A stretch of 56,091 bases of DNA from Sphingobacteriaceae bacterium. Its GTDB lineage: Bacteria > Bacteroidota > Bacteroidia > Sphingobacteriales > Sphingobacteriaceae. The notes beneath the pieces are model-generated. The model searched no databases, was not told the DNA's origin, and saw nothing but the letters and a program-made list of their open reading frames with translations. Within the stretch, counting starts at the first letter, position 1. Each line of letters opens with the position of its first letter. A program made the translations under genes and the position numbers. The DNA lies in assembly GCA_019751895.1 (NCBI GenBank), contig JAIEMU010000137.1, forward strand, positions 1 through 56,091, in the 5' to 3' direction. Of the stretch, positions 8,647-17,693 are shown one piece after another.

Positions 8647-8769
8647 TTAGGCTCTTCTTCTTCTTCCTTCAGGATATGAACCGAATGCAGGGCATAACTT
8701 TGAAGTGCAAGATTCGAGAATTAGAATACTGCAAAATAAAAGCAATAAAAGGAATGCTGTTTTTTTCAT
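8647..8769 (-). CDS. 40-aa micro-lipoprotein, unlisted
   Basis: ATG at 8767-8769 (minus): MKKTAFLLLLLFCSILILESCTSKLCPAFGSYPEGRRRRA*; signal peptide plus lipobox-like Cys; stop lies 4 nt before the ytxJ start codon. Confidence 0.7.
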   Translation of the reverse strand: MKKTAFLLLLLFCSILILESCTSKLCPAFGSYPEGRRRRA

Positions 8770-8809
8770 AGGTTTAATTTTTAACAAAAATAGTAAAACA
8801 AAACTACAA

Positions 8810-9301
8810 TTAAATAATTGAATTTAAGTAAATCATTTTCAAAGCAGTTATAGCGGCTTCATCACCTTTATTTCCGTGTTTTCCACCTGCTCTGTCTATT
8901 GCTTGTTGTTCGGTATTTGGTGTTAAAACGCCAAATACAACGGGTTTTTTGTGGTTGGTACTAATTTGTGTAAGTCCATTCGCTACCGCATTACAAATAA
9001 AATCGAAGTGTTTGGTTTCACCTTGTATTACGCAACCTAAGCAAATTACAGCATCTAATTCTGTTTTTTTAGTTAACAACATTTCGGCTGCGGTGGTTAG
9101 TTCGTAACTGCCTGGTACAGTGTAGTTGAAAATATTTTTTTCTTTTACACCGTTTGCTACTAATGAATTAAAAGCTCCTTGGTAAAGTTTGTCCGTTATT
9201 TTTGCATTCCATTCCGACACGACAATGGCAACTTTATATTTCTTCCCATTTGGGATGGTCGTGTTAGAAAAATCAGATAAGTTTTTTAGTTTGCTTGACA
9301 T
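8810..9301 (-). CDS. ribH: 6,7-dimethyl-8-ribityllumazine synthase
   Basis: VSEWNAKITDKLYQGA, VPGSYELTTAAEML, CLGCVIQGETKHFDFIC, FGVLTPNTEQQAIDRAGGKHGNKGDEAA. Confidence 0.96.
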   Translation of the reverse strand: MSSKLKNLSDFSNTTIPNGKKYKVAIVVSEWNAKITDKLYQGAFNSLVANGVKEKNIFNYTVPGSYELTTAAEMLLTKKTELDAVICLGCVIQGETKHFDFICNAVANGLTQISTNHKKPVVFGVLTPNTEQQAIDRAGGKHGNKGDEAAITALKMIYLNSII

Positions 9302-9330
9302 TTTTTTAAGCTTAATTGTAATTTGCTTTA

Positions 9331-9365
9331 AACAAAATAAGACTCTTGGAGAGTCTTATTTTGTT
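9331..9365 (-). terminator. Intrinsic terminator between TPR gene and ribH
   Basis: Near-perfect inverted repeat AACAAAATAAGACTCT-tgg-AGAGTCTTATTTTGTT. Confidence 0.7.
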
Positions 9366-9377
9366 GTGTTTTTTGTC

Positions 9378-10043
9378 TTATTTTACTTGTGCATGTGCAC
9401 GTTCTAAGTAAGTATCAATCATTGATGCCTCAGCACTTTGAGGGTATTCTGATTTGATTTTTTCGTAAGTTTCTTCCGCAGATTTAAAATCTTTTAGGTT
9501 TTCATAAACCAAACCTAATTTTTTTAAGAAAATTGGTGAGGTAGATTTATTATTTGCTTTTTCAGCGGCTTTTTTATAAAAAGTAACTGCTTTTTCTAAA
9601 TCTTTCAATTCTACATAAGCATCACCTAGCAAGCACAATGCAAGCGGATCGGCAATTACACTACCTGTAGCGCTATATTTACTTAATGCGTCAACTGCTT
9701 TTTGATATTCGCCTTTGCGAAGGTAGATGCCACCTAAATACAAGTTAGCTAAGTTAGCTGATTTTGTATTGGCATATTCGTCAGCAATTTGAGCTAATCC
9801 TAAATTACCATTTTTGCCGTTAATAGCAACATTCGATAAGGAGTCGATGCCAATTATTTGTTCTGCTTTGAATAATTTTGAAGCAGCTTCTTCGTTTCTG
9901 CTTTTTAAATAAAAAGTGTATAAAACATATAAAAGGACAAGTACTATTGCAGCACCACCTATAAATAGTAAACTTTTCGTGTTCTCTTGTAAAAAACTAC
10001 CTTTTTTTACGGGCTCGTTTATTTCTTTTTCTGTGTTTGACAT
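9378..10043 (-). CDS. Membrane-anchored tetratricopeptide repeat protein
   Basis: Single N-terminal TM followed by TPR motifs (YLRKGEYQKAVDALSKY, AYVELKDLEKAVTFYKKAAEKA). Confidence 0.85.
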   Translation of the reverse strand: MSNTEKEINEPVKKGSFLQENTKSLLFIGGAAIVLVLLYVLYTFYLKSRNEEAASKLFKAEQIIGIDSLSNVAINGKNGNLGLAQIADEYANTKSANLANLYLGGIYLRKGEYQKAVDALSKYSATGSVIADPLALCLLGDAYVELKDLEKAVTFYKKAAEKANNKSTSPIFLKKLGLVYENLKDFKSAEETYEKIKSEYPQSAEASMIDTYLERAHAQVK

Positions 10044-10164
10044 TTGGATTGAAAATTTTTATTGCGAAAGTACAAATTTAATCTAAAAATGCAACCAATT
10101 TTCATGGTTAAAAAAAATATTAGGCGTTAATCGTTAAAAAATAGGTAAATTGCGCTATATTTTT

Positions 10165-11268
10165 ATGTGGTTAAAAGACATTTCCCTTCTCAATTTTAAA
10201 AATTATGCAGAGGCTAATCTGCATTTTTCGCCTACAGTTAATGCCTTTTGGGGCAACAATGGCGCAGGCAAAACTAATTTATTAGATGCCATTCATTATT
10301 TGTGTTTATGTAAAAGTTATTTTAATCCTATTGATAGTCAGCAAATCAAAAACGATCAAGATTTATTTTTAATTCAAGGTCATTTTGAACGAGATGAACG
10401 TGAGGAGAAAATAACTTGCGGACTTAAGCGTAATCAAAAAAAGCAATTCAAACGCAATAAAAAGGACTATGATAAATTAGCCGATCACATTGGTTTGTTC
10501 CCTTTGGTGATGATTTCTCCTTATGACTCGAATTTGATTTTGGATGGGAGTGAAGAGCGAAGAAAGTTTATTGACAATGTGATTTCTCAAACGGATGCAC
10601 ATTATTTAGAAGAATTGATAGCTTATAATAAGCATTTGCTCAATCGCAACTCGTTGTTAAAACAAGCAGCAATTCACCGTCGTTTGGATGAGGATTTATT
10701 GCAAATTTTCAACGAAAGATTGGTTTTTTCAGGTGCACTGATTTTTGAAAAAAGAAAAAAGTTTATGGATGCTTTTTTACCTTATTTTTATAATCATTAT
10801 AAATATTTGACTAACGATTGTGAACAGGTAAATTTAACCTATCAATCGCAATTAGAAGACAATCATTTCGAGACCTTATTAGTGCAATCTTTACCTAAAG
10901 ATAAAGCTTTGGAACGAACAACTGTTGGCATACATAAGGATGAACTGATGTTTTCGATTAACGAAATGTCGCTTAAAAAGAATGGTTCGCAAGGGCAACA
11001 AAAGTCTTTTTTAATTGCATTGAAATTGGCGCAATATTCTTATTTAAAAGGCTTTAAAAGTAAAAATCCGTTGCTTTTGTTGGATGATATTTTTGATAAA
11101 TTGGACGATAATCGAATACAAAAATTAATGCAGATGGTATCGGCAAAAGATTTCGGTCAGATTTTTATTACTGATACAAATAAAAATAGAGTAGAAGCAA
11201 TATTTAATCAAATTAATGTTGAAATTGCAACTTTTGAAGTAAATAACGGAGCTGTAAAAAATGCGTAA
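10165..11268 (+). CDS. recF: DNA replication/repair protein RecF
   Basis: MWLKDISLLNFKNYAEANLHFSPTVNAFWGNNGAGKTNLLDAIHYL; C-terminal LLLLDDIFDKLDDNR. ORF track start 10150 is TTG; ATG at 10165 preferred. Confidence 0.94.
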   Translation: MWLKDISLLNFKNYAEANLHFSPTVNAFWGNNGAGKTNLLDAIHYLCLCKSYFNPIDSQQIKNDQDLFLIQGHFERDEREEKITCGLKRNQKKQFKRNKKDYDKLADHIGLFPLVMISPYDSNLILDGSEERRKFIDNVISQTDAHYLEELIAYNKHLLNRNSLLKQAAIHRRLDEDLLQIFNERLVFSGALIFEKRKKFMDAFLPYFYNHYKYLTNDCEQVNLTYQSQLEDNHFETLLVQSLPKDKALERTTVGIHKDELMFSINEMSLKKNGSQGQQKSFLIALKLAQYSYLKGFKSKNPLLLLDDIFDKLDDNRIQKLMQMVSAKDFGQIFITDTNKNRVEAIFNQINVEIATFEVNNGAVKNA

Positions 11269-11551
11269 ACCCAATGATGTAACCCTAAAGCAAGCGATAG
11301 AAAAAATGCTATCGGTATATAAATTGAAGGGCAAATACGATGAAACAGGAATTGTGAATTTATGGCCTGAGGTAATGGGAACTGCGGTTGCCAACCGTAC
11401 CCAGCAAATCTATGTTCATCAAAAAAAGCTGTTCGTTCGTGTAGAATCCTCGGTTATCAAAAATGATTTATTAATTATCAGGGATGCGATTATTCAAAAA
11501 CTGAACGATAAAGTGGGCGCTAAAGTAATTCAAGAAATTGTTTTTTTGTAA
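11261..11551 (+). CDS. DUF721 domain-containing protein (DciA-like)
   Basis: Small protein directly after recF: LWPEVMGTAVANRTQQIYVHQKKLFVRVESSVIKNDL; typical position and motif. Confidence 0.85.
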   Translation: MRKPNDVTLKQAIEKMLSVYKLKGKYDETGIVNLWPEVMGTAVANRTQQIYVHQKKLFVRVESSVIKNDLLIIRDAIIQKLNDKVGAKVIQEIVFL

Positions 11552-11620
11552 GTTTTCGTTTTTCATGTCTTTAAATTCATAGGTTGATTAAGTGTAAATT
11601 TATACTTTCAAAATAATTTC

Positions 11621-11628
11621 TATATTTG
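11621..11628 (+). promoter_or_regulatory. Candidate Bacteroidota -7 element (TATATTTG) for the M16 peptidase gene
   Basis: Matches TAnnTTTG 27 nt upstream of ATG at 11655; -33 element not clear. Confidence 0.4.
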
Positions 11629-11654
11629 AAAAAATCACTTAATCTTTTATCATT

Positions 11655-14588
11655 ATGAAAAAACAATTTTTTACGATTGCAGCATTGTTTTTTGCTTCCG
11701 TTGCTACTTGGGCGCAAAACACTTATCAGTACAAAACTGCTAATTCGGCGGGTTACGAATATAAATACGTAACAAATGATCCTTCCAATACCCGTATTTA
11801 TACGTTGAAAAACGGGTTGACGGTAATTTTATCGCCAAATGCGAAAGAACCAAGCATTCAATACCGTATGTCGGTGAGGGCAGGAAGCAACACCGACCCA
11901 AGAACACACACTGGTTTGGCGCATTATTTAGAACATCTTTTGTTTAAAGGAACAGATAAATATGGTTCGGCAGATTGGGCAAAAGAGCAACCTCTTTTAG
12001 CTAAAATCGATGCTTTGTATGAAAAATACAACCAAACTACAGACAGCGCAGCTAGAAAAGAAATTTACAAAGAGATAGACAAAACTTCGGGCGAAGCCAG
12101 TAATTATTCAATCGCAGGTGAGTATGATAAAATGATTAGTGCGATGGGCGGAAATTCAACCAATGCGCATACTTGGTATGAAGAAACGGTTTATAACGAT
12201 GGTTTCCCTTCAAACTCTGTAGATAAGTTTTTAGCCTTACAAGCGGAGCGTTTTCGTAATCCAATTTTTCGTATTTTTCATACAGAGTTAGAGGCTGTGT
12301 ATGAAGAAAAAAACAGAAGTTTGGATAGTGATGGAAATAAAATGGATGAAGCAATGATGGCTTTGTTGTTTCCTACGCACAATTACGGTCAACAAACTAC
12401 TATTGGAACGATAGAACACTTGAAAAATCCATCTTTGGTAGAAATTAGAAATTATTACAATAAATATTATGTGCCTAATAATATGGCAGCCATTTTTACG
12501 GGCGATTTTAACCCTGATGAAATGATTGCTAAGGTAGATAAAGCCTTTGCTTACATGGTTCCAAAAGATTTAGAATTGTATAATCCAGCTCCTGAAAAAC
12601 CCTTAACAAGTATTCAAAAAGTTGATATTTATGGACCAAGTGCAGAAATGGTTGAATTGTATTACAGAGGGTTTTCAGAAAATAGCAAAGAAAGTATGTT
12701 GTTAAATTTAGCGAAAAAAGTTTTAAGCAATGGAAAAGCAGGTCTTTTGGATATTAATTTGAATAAACAACAAAAAACACTTAAAGCAAGTGCAGGATAT
12801 CAACAAATGAAAGACTATGGAGTTTTTTCGATTAGCACGCAACCTCGTCAAGGACAAAGTTTAGAAGAGGCAACTCAGTTGTTAATTGCACAAGTAGATT
12901 CGCTGAAACAAGGAAAATTTGACGATAAATTATTGAAAGCTATTGTTGCAAATAATAAATTGGATTTTTTACAAGCTTTTGATAGCAACGATAGTAGAGC
13001 AGAAATTTTATCAACCGAGTTTATTTTAAATAGAGCTACCAAATGGGATCAATCATTGGGTGAAAATGAAGCTTCGGCTAAAGTGACCAAGGCAGAATTG
13101 GTTGCTTTTGCGAATGCGTTTTTTAAAGATAATTATGTAATTGGTTTCAAACATAAAGGCGTAGATAAGAATACCATTAAAGTTGATAAACCTCAAATTA
13201 CACCTATCAATCCAAATGCAGGATTGATTTCGTCCTTTGCTAAAAACAACATAGAGACACCTGTAAATTCAATTGAACCAAAATTTTTGGATTATAAAAA
13301 AGACATTATCTCTGGGAAAGCAGGTATAGCAGATGTTTTGACGATTAAAAATACTGAAAATAGCATTTTTAGAATGACTTATCGTTTTAATGTAGGTGTA
13401 AATCACAACAAATTAATGCCTTACGCATCGGCATATTTAGCATATTTAGCAACAGACAAATATTCGGCAGAGGAAATTAGTAAACAATTTTACAACATTG
13501 CTTGTACCTATAACTTGAGCATTGGAGCTGAACAAAGCTTTTTGTCGATTTCAGGGTTGCAAGAAAATTTTGACGAAGCAGTACGTTTAGTAGAACATGT
13601 TTTTGCTAATGTAAAACCCAATGCACAAGCTTTAGAAAGTTTGAAAGGTACAATTTTTAAAAGCAGAGAAAATGCAAAATTAAACAAGGGTTCGATTATG
13701 AACGGATTGACAAATTATGCGCAATATGGTTCAAAAAACCCATTCAACAATGTTTTGTCGAACGAAGAAGTTAAAAATTTGAAAGCCGAAGATTTGATTT
13801 CAATTATTAATTCATTAGGAAAAAAAGAGCATTCGATAACCTATTACGGACCAAAAAACTTGAAAGTTTTCACAGCGGATCTTAAAAAACAACATAACCT
13901 GCCAAAGCAATTTGAGGTTTTAGCACCTGCTTTTAAATATACTTATGCAAAGCAAGACGAAAATCAAGTTTATTTTGCGAACTATGAGATGGTTCAATCT
14001 GAAATTCGTTGGTTTAGAAATGCAGGATTGTTTAATCCAACTTCAACAGCGAAAGTAAGTTTATTCAATAATTACTTTGGCGGAGGAATGGGTTCCGTAG
14101 TTTTTCAAACCATTCGTGAATCGAAAGCCTTGGCTTATTCAACTTTTGCGGTTTATCAAGCGCCAGATAAAACAGATAAACAATACGCTATGATTGCTTA
14201 TGTAGGTAGTCAGTCGGATAAAATGGTAGATGCTTTAAATGGAATGAATGAATTGTTGAACGATTTACCTCGTAATGAGAAATCTTTTGAGGGTTCAAAA
14301 GATAACGAGCTAAACGTAATGAAAACTGAAAGAATTACGAAAGATGGAATTTTTGCGGCTTACTTTGCGGATAAAAAACTTGGTTTTGATACCGATTCAA
14401 GAGCAGCTAAGTTTGAAGGTTTAAAAGCACTTAAATTTGATGATATTAAACTTTTTCACAACGAAAATATCGCCAAAAAACCATACACTTATTGCATTGT
14501 TGCTTCGGATAAAAGAGTAAAGCAAGAAGATATGGCTAAATATGGAAAAGTAAATACTTTGACATTGGAGCAAATATTTGGATATTAA
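11655..14588 (+). CDS. M16 family metallopeptidase (two-domain insulinase-like)
   Basis: Signal peptide; HTGLAHYLEHLLFKGTDKYG (HxxEH) and downstream EEK; C-terminal GGGMGSVVFQTIRESKALAYSTFAVYQ. Confidence 0.95.
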   Translation: MKKQFFTIAALFFASVATWAQNTYQYKTANSAGYEYKYVTNDPSNTRIYTLKNGLTVILSPNAKEPSIQYRMSVRAGSNTDPRTHTGLAHYLEHLLFKGTDKYGSADWAKEQPLLAKIDALYEKYNQTTDSAARKEIYKEIDKTSGEASNYSIAGEYDKMISAMGGNSTNAHTWYEETVYNDGFPSNSVDKFLALQAERFRNPIFRIFHTELEAVYEEKNRSLDSDGNKMDEAMMALLFPTHNYGQQTTIGTIEHLKNPSLVEIRNYYNKYYVPNNMAAIFTGDFNPDEMIAKVDKAFAYMVPKDLELYNPAPEKPLTSIQKVDIYGPSAEMVELYYRGFSENSKESMLLNLAKKVLSNGKAGLLDINLNKQQKTLKASAGYQQMKDYGVFSISTQPRQGQSLEEATQLLIAQVDSLKQGKFDDKLLKAIVANNKLDFLQAFDSNDSRAEILSTEFILNRATKWDQSLGENEASAKVTKAELVAFANAFFKDNYVIGFKHKGVDKNTIKVDKPQITPINPNAGLISSFAKNNIETPVNSIEPKFLDYKKDIISGKAGIADVLTIKNTENSIFRMTYRFNVGVNHNKLMPYASAYLAYLATDKYSAEEISKQFYNIACTYNLSIGAEQSFLSISGLQENFDEAVRLVEHVFANVKPNAQALESLKGTIFKSRENAKLNKGSIMNGLTNYAQYGSKNPFNNVLSNEEVKNLKAEDLISIINSLGKKEHSITYYGPKNLKVFTADLKKQHNLPKQFEVLAPAFKYTYAKQDENQVYFANYEMVQSEIRWFRNAGLFNPTSTAKVSLFNNYFGGGMGSVVFQTIRESKALAYSTFAVYQAPDKTDKQYAMIAYVGSQSDKMVDALNGMNELLNDLPRNEKSFEGSKDNELNVMKTERITKDGIFAAYFADKKLGFDTDSRAAKFEGLKALKFDDIKLFHNENIAKKPYTYCIVASDKRVKQEDMAKYGKVNTLTLEQIFGY

Positions 14589-14615
14589 GTTTTATTTTCG
14601 AGAGATAAAAAAATG

Positions 14616-14655
14616 AACTGTCCCCAAAAGCTAAATGCTATTGGGGACAGTTTTA
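14616..14655 (+). terminator. Intrinsic terminator after M16 peptidase
   Basis: AACTGTCCCCAA-aagctaaatgcta-TTGGGGACAGTT followed by TT. Confidence 0.75.
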
Positions 14656-14712
14656 ATATTTGTCTAGTGTATGAAAGATAGAATTTGTTTTGTTGTCAAA
14701 CAAAACCTTTAG

Positions 14713-14826
14713 TTATTTTTCATCAAGCGCAGAATTTTTTTAAAAATTTCGGTGTTTTGATAAATACCTATAAATTCATTTGCATGTGGGCCGTAGGCAT
14801 ACACAGGAACAGGTATGCTTGGTAGT
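14713..14826 (-). pseudogene. Alkaline phosphatase C-terminal fragment
   Basis: Minus frame: KTLPSIPVPVYAYGPHANEFIGIYQNTEIFKKILRLMKNN*; matches the PVYAYGPxAxxFxGxxxNTEI tail of alkaline phosphatases; nothing upstream in the window. Confidence 0.65.
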
Positions 14827-15330
14827 GTCTTAAAAAGAGTGTGAATATTTAGTATTATTGTGGATGTTTTTTTAATAAGTATTCGGTATTATTGGTCATT
14901 GTAAAACGACACTAAAAGACAAAATGAAAATAGGCTTAGTTAGACTTTTAAAGTAAATTGCCGATTTCCAAACAAATCATTACTCTCAAAATCGGATGCG
15001 AGGAATTGGTTCGAGGGGTATGATAAGACGGAAAATTTACAATACAAAGAAGTTGATTTACACAACACAGAATAAAAAAATGTTATTAGAGTACAATGAA
15101 CGGATATACTTATTGTCAGTCATTGGTTTGTAATGCGAGTGATAAGACAAGCTCGTATTAAAAGTGGGTTTATAGGAGATAATTTCAAGTCCAATGAATA
15201 TGGGACACGAAAGTGCTGTAAAATAAACAAAGAACCGTTAACACAGTATTAATAAAAAATGGAGGAATGAAAATATTGGATTAACATAGAAAATTTAACC
15301 ATCTAAACAATAAACTTAAAACTTTAAAAA

Positions 15331-16110
15331 ATGAAAACTAGCAGTTCTAAAATTAAAAAATTGATGATTGCAATCATTGCAATAACGACTATTTCAGCTT
15401 GTAGAAAAGATGACGACACCACAACAACTCCAACTAAAACAAACGTAACAGTTCCTGCTGTTTATTCTAAAATTTATGGTGCATCAAGCATTACAAGTGA
15501 TGGAACTTACATCACCATAAAAACCAGTGGAACACCAGATCATAAAAGTCCGTATTACCCAACAACAAATGCTTTATACGAAGCATATAGCGGCACAACT
15601 TTTGGAGGGGGAACTTTTACGAAAAACCCAAATAAAATTGCAACGCAAAATTTCACTTTTAAAATACCTGTTAATCCAACTGTTGCAACAAATCATTCAG
15701 CTACCCCACTTGGAGCGATAGGGGTAGCACTTAATGGAGTGGCTTTATACAATCAGTATGCAGGTCCGAATAATCAAGTTTTAACTTCTGAAATTAACAG
15801 TTTTGATAAATATTATGGACACCCAACTGCAATAAGTCAATACCATTATCACGTTGAGCCCTTGTATCTAACGACAGTAAAATCCACAAAATCAGGATTA
15901 ATGGGCTTTTTATTAGATGGATTTCCTGTTTATGGTCCCCAAGAAGAAAACGGAACGACTGTAACGAGCAGTTCATTAGATGTGTATCACGGACATACTC
16001 ACGCAACTGTTGATTTTCCAAATGGAATTTATCATTATCATTTTACGGCAGATGCACCTTATTTGAACGGCAACGGATATTACGGAACACCAGGAACGGT
16101 AACACAATAA
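15331..16110 (+). CDS. YHYH domain-containing lipoprotein
   Basis: Lipobox ISAC; SQYHYHVEP, GFLLDGFPVYGPQ, YHGHTHATVDFPNGIYHYHFTADAPYLNG. Confidence 0.9.
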   Translation: MKTSSSKIKKLMIAIIAITTISACRKDDDTTTTPTKTNVTVPAVYSKIYGASSITSDGTYITIKTSGTPDHKSPYYPTTNALYEAYSGTTFGGGTFTKNPNKIATQNFTFKIPVNPTVATNHSATPLGAIGVALNGVALYNQYAGPNNQVLTSEINSFDKYYGHPTAISQYHYHVEPLYLTTVKSTKSGLMGFLLDGFPVYGPQEENGTTVTSSSLDVYHGHTHATVDFPNGIYHYHFTADAPYLNGNGYYGTPGTVTQ

Positions 16111-16706
16111 TGAAAATATTTTGCTTTTTAACGTTGCTTCTTTTTGCAGTTAGTTGTTCAAAAACGAAACAAAAAGAAGCAGAGTTTTCAACTACTGATA
16201 TTCCAAAAATTTACACCCTAAAATCTTCAAAAGAGATTTCCAATAGGAATGATACTATTTATCTCAATACCAAAAAATATTCTGGTTTTTTGTATGAATT
16301 GTATCTAAACAAAAAAGACACCATTTTTATTTCAAGCTATATCAATGGTTTGCAAAATGGAATTGAAAAAAAATGGTTCCCAAATGGACAAAAAATGGAA
16401 ACTAGGAATTTTAAAAATGGACAAAAAAATGGAAAACAAACTGCATTTTGGGAAAATGGAAACAAAAAATTTGAATTTATTGCCAAAAATGATGTTTATG
16501 AAGGCGAAATGAAAGAATGGAATATTGAAGGGAAATTAATTCATTTAGCCAATTATAAAAATGGACAGGAAAACGGAATACAAAAATTGTGGTATGATAA
16601 TGGAAAAATAAGAGCCAATTATGTTTTAATTGACGGCAAAAGATATGGTTTATTAGGAACAAAAAATTGTAAAAATGTATCGGATAGTATTTTTAGTAGT
16701 AAGTAG
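16110..16706 (+). CDS. YwqK/MORN-like repeat lipoprotein
   Basis: Lipobox AVSC; repeats NGLQNGIEKKWFPNGQKMETRNFKNGQKNGKQTAFWENGNKKFEF. Confidence 0.8.
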   Translation: MKIFCFLTLLLFAVSCSKTKQKEAEFSTTDIPKIYTLKSSKEISNRNDTIYLNTKKYSGFLYELYLNKKDTIFISSYINGLQNGIEKKWFPNGQKMETRNFKNGQKNGKQTAFWENGNKKFEFIAKNDVYEGEMKEWNIEGKLIHLANYKNGQENGIQKLWYDNGKIRANYVLIDGKRYGLLGTKNCKNVSDSIFSSK

Positions 16707-17325
16707 TCTATTACTTTGGGGCTGTAAAGAACAAAATAATAAAAAAATAGCATTGCCCTATTACAATGAGCCTACTTTTACACCAATTTTTGAAAAAAAT
16801 GAGAATTTGATTGATAAAAATATAACGCATAAGATTAGTGATTTTTCATTTTTAAATCAAGATAGTGTACTCATATCTCAAAAAGAAATAGAGGGCAAAA
16901 TACATGTTGCTAGTTTTATATTTACAAGTTGCGGCAGCATTTGTCCAACAATGACGAGTAATCTAAAAACAGTAAGTGACAAGTTTGAAAAGAACACCGA
17001 TATAGTATTATTATCATATTCCGTTACTCCTTGGATAGATAAACCAAATGTGCTGAAAAAATTTAAAAATAAATATGAAATAAGTAATAAAAATTGGCAT
17101 TTTCTTACAGGAAGTAAAGCCGACATTTATAGACTTGCCCGACAATCGTATTTCGCAGAAGAAGATATTGGATTTACCAAAGACAGCACCGAATTTTTAC
17201 ATACTGAACATATTATATTGGTTGACAAAACAAAGCGAATAAGAGGGGTGTACAACGGAACATTATCACTTGAAATGCAAAATCTCATTACCGATATAGA
17301 AACATTAACAGAAGAAGAAAAGTAA
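16675..17325 (+). CDS. SCO1/SenC family protein
   Basis: Lipobox LWGC; FIFTSCGSICPTMTSNLKTVSDKF (CxxxC), GSKADIYRLARQSYFAEE, LHTEHIILVDKTKRIRGVYNGT. Confidence 0.9.
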   Translation: MYRIVFLVVSSLLLWGCKEQNNKKIALPYYNEPTFTPIFEKNENLIDKNITHKISDFSFLNQDSVLISQKEIEGKIHVASFIFTSCGSICPTMTSNLKTVSDKFEKNTDIVLLSYSVTPWIDKPNVLKKFKNKYEISNKNWHFLTGSKADIYRLARQSYFAEEDIGFTKDSTEFLHTEHIILVDKTKRIRGVYNGTLSLEMQNLITDIETLTEEEK

Positions 17326-17693
17326 TACTTCCACTAATAGCGGCTTGGTAAAAGGCAGGTTCCTTGCTAAATTGAACATTTGTATTCGATTTAAAGTAAG
17401 CGCTTTTAAATCAGTCAAATCCATAAGCGTTGAAACGTCAGGTTGTGATTTTATAACGACACCCCAATATAAAGAACTATCTAACGCAAATTTTCCGCAG
17501 GGATGTGTTAAAATAAATCAAACGGTTTGTGACCGATAGATAATTATCTATAAAAAATAGCCTATCGACATTTGTAATGTCCAAAAAGTTGATGAATAAC
17601 GCTTCAAACCTTTCTATTAGATAAATTCAACAAGTGTTGTCAACTAATTTTATTTTTTAGCTATCTGTCAACAAATGATTACCTTTGCCACTT

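Noticed and set aside
14880-15330. Possible degraded transposase between phosphatase fragment and YHYH gene
   Set aside because: Frames are broken and no transposase motif or matching second inverted repeat could be read.
17345-17539. 64-aa plus ORF between SCO gene and helicase
   Set aside because: No signature, no clear promoter, within a likely decayed interval.
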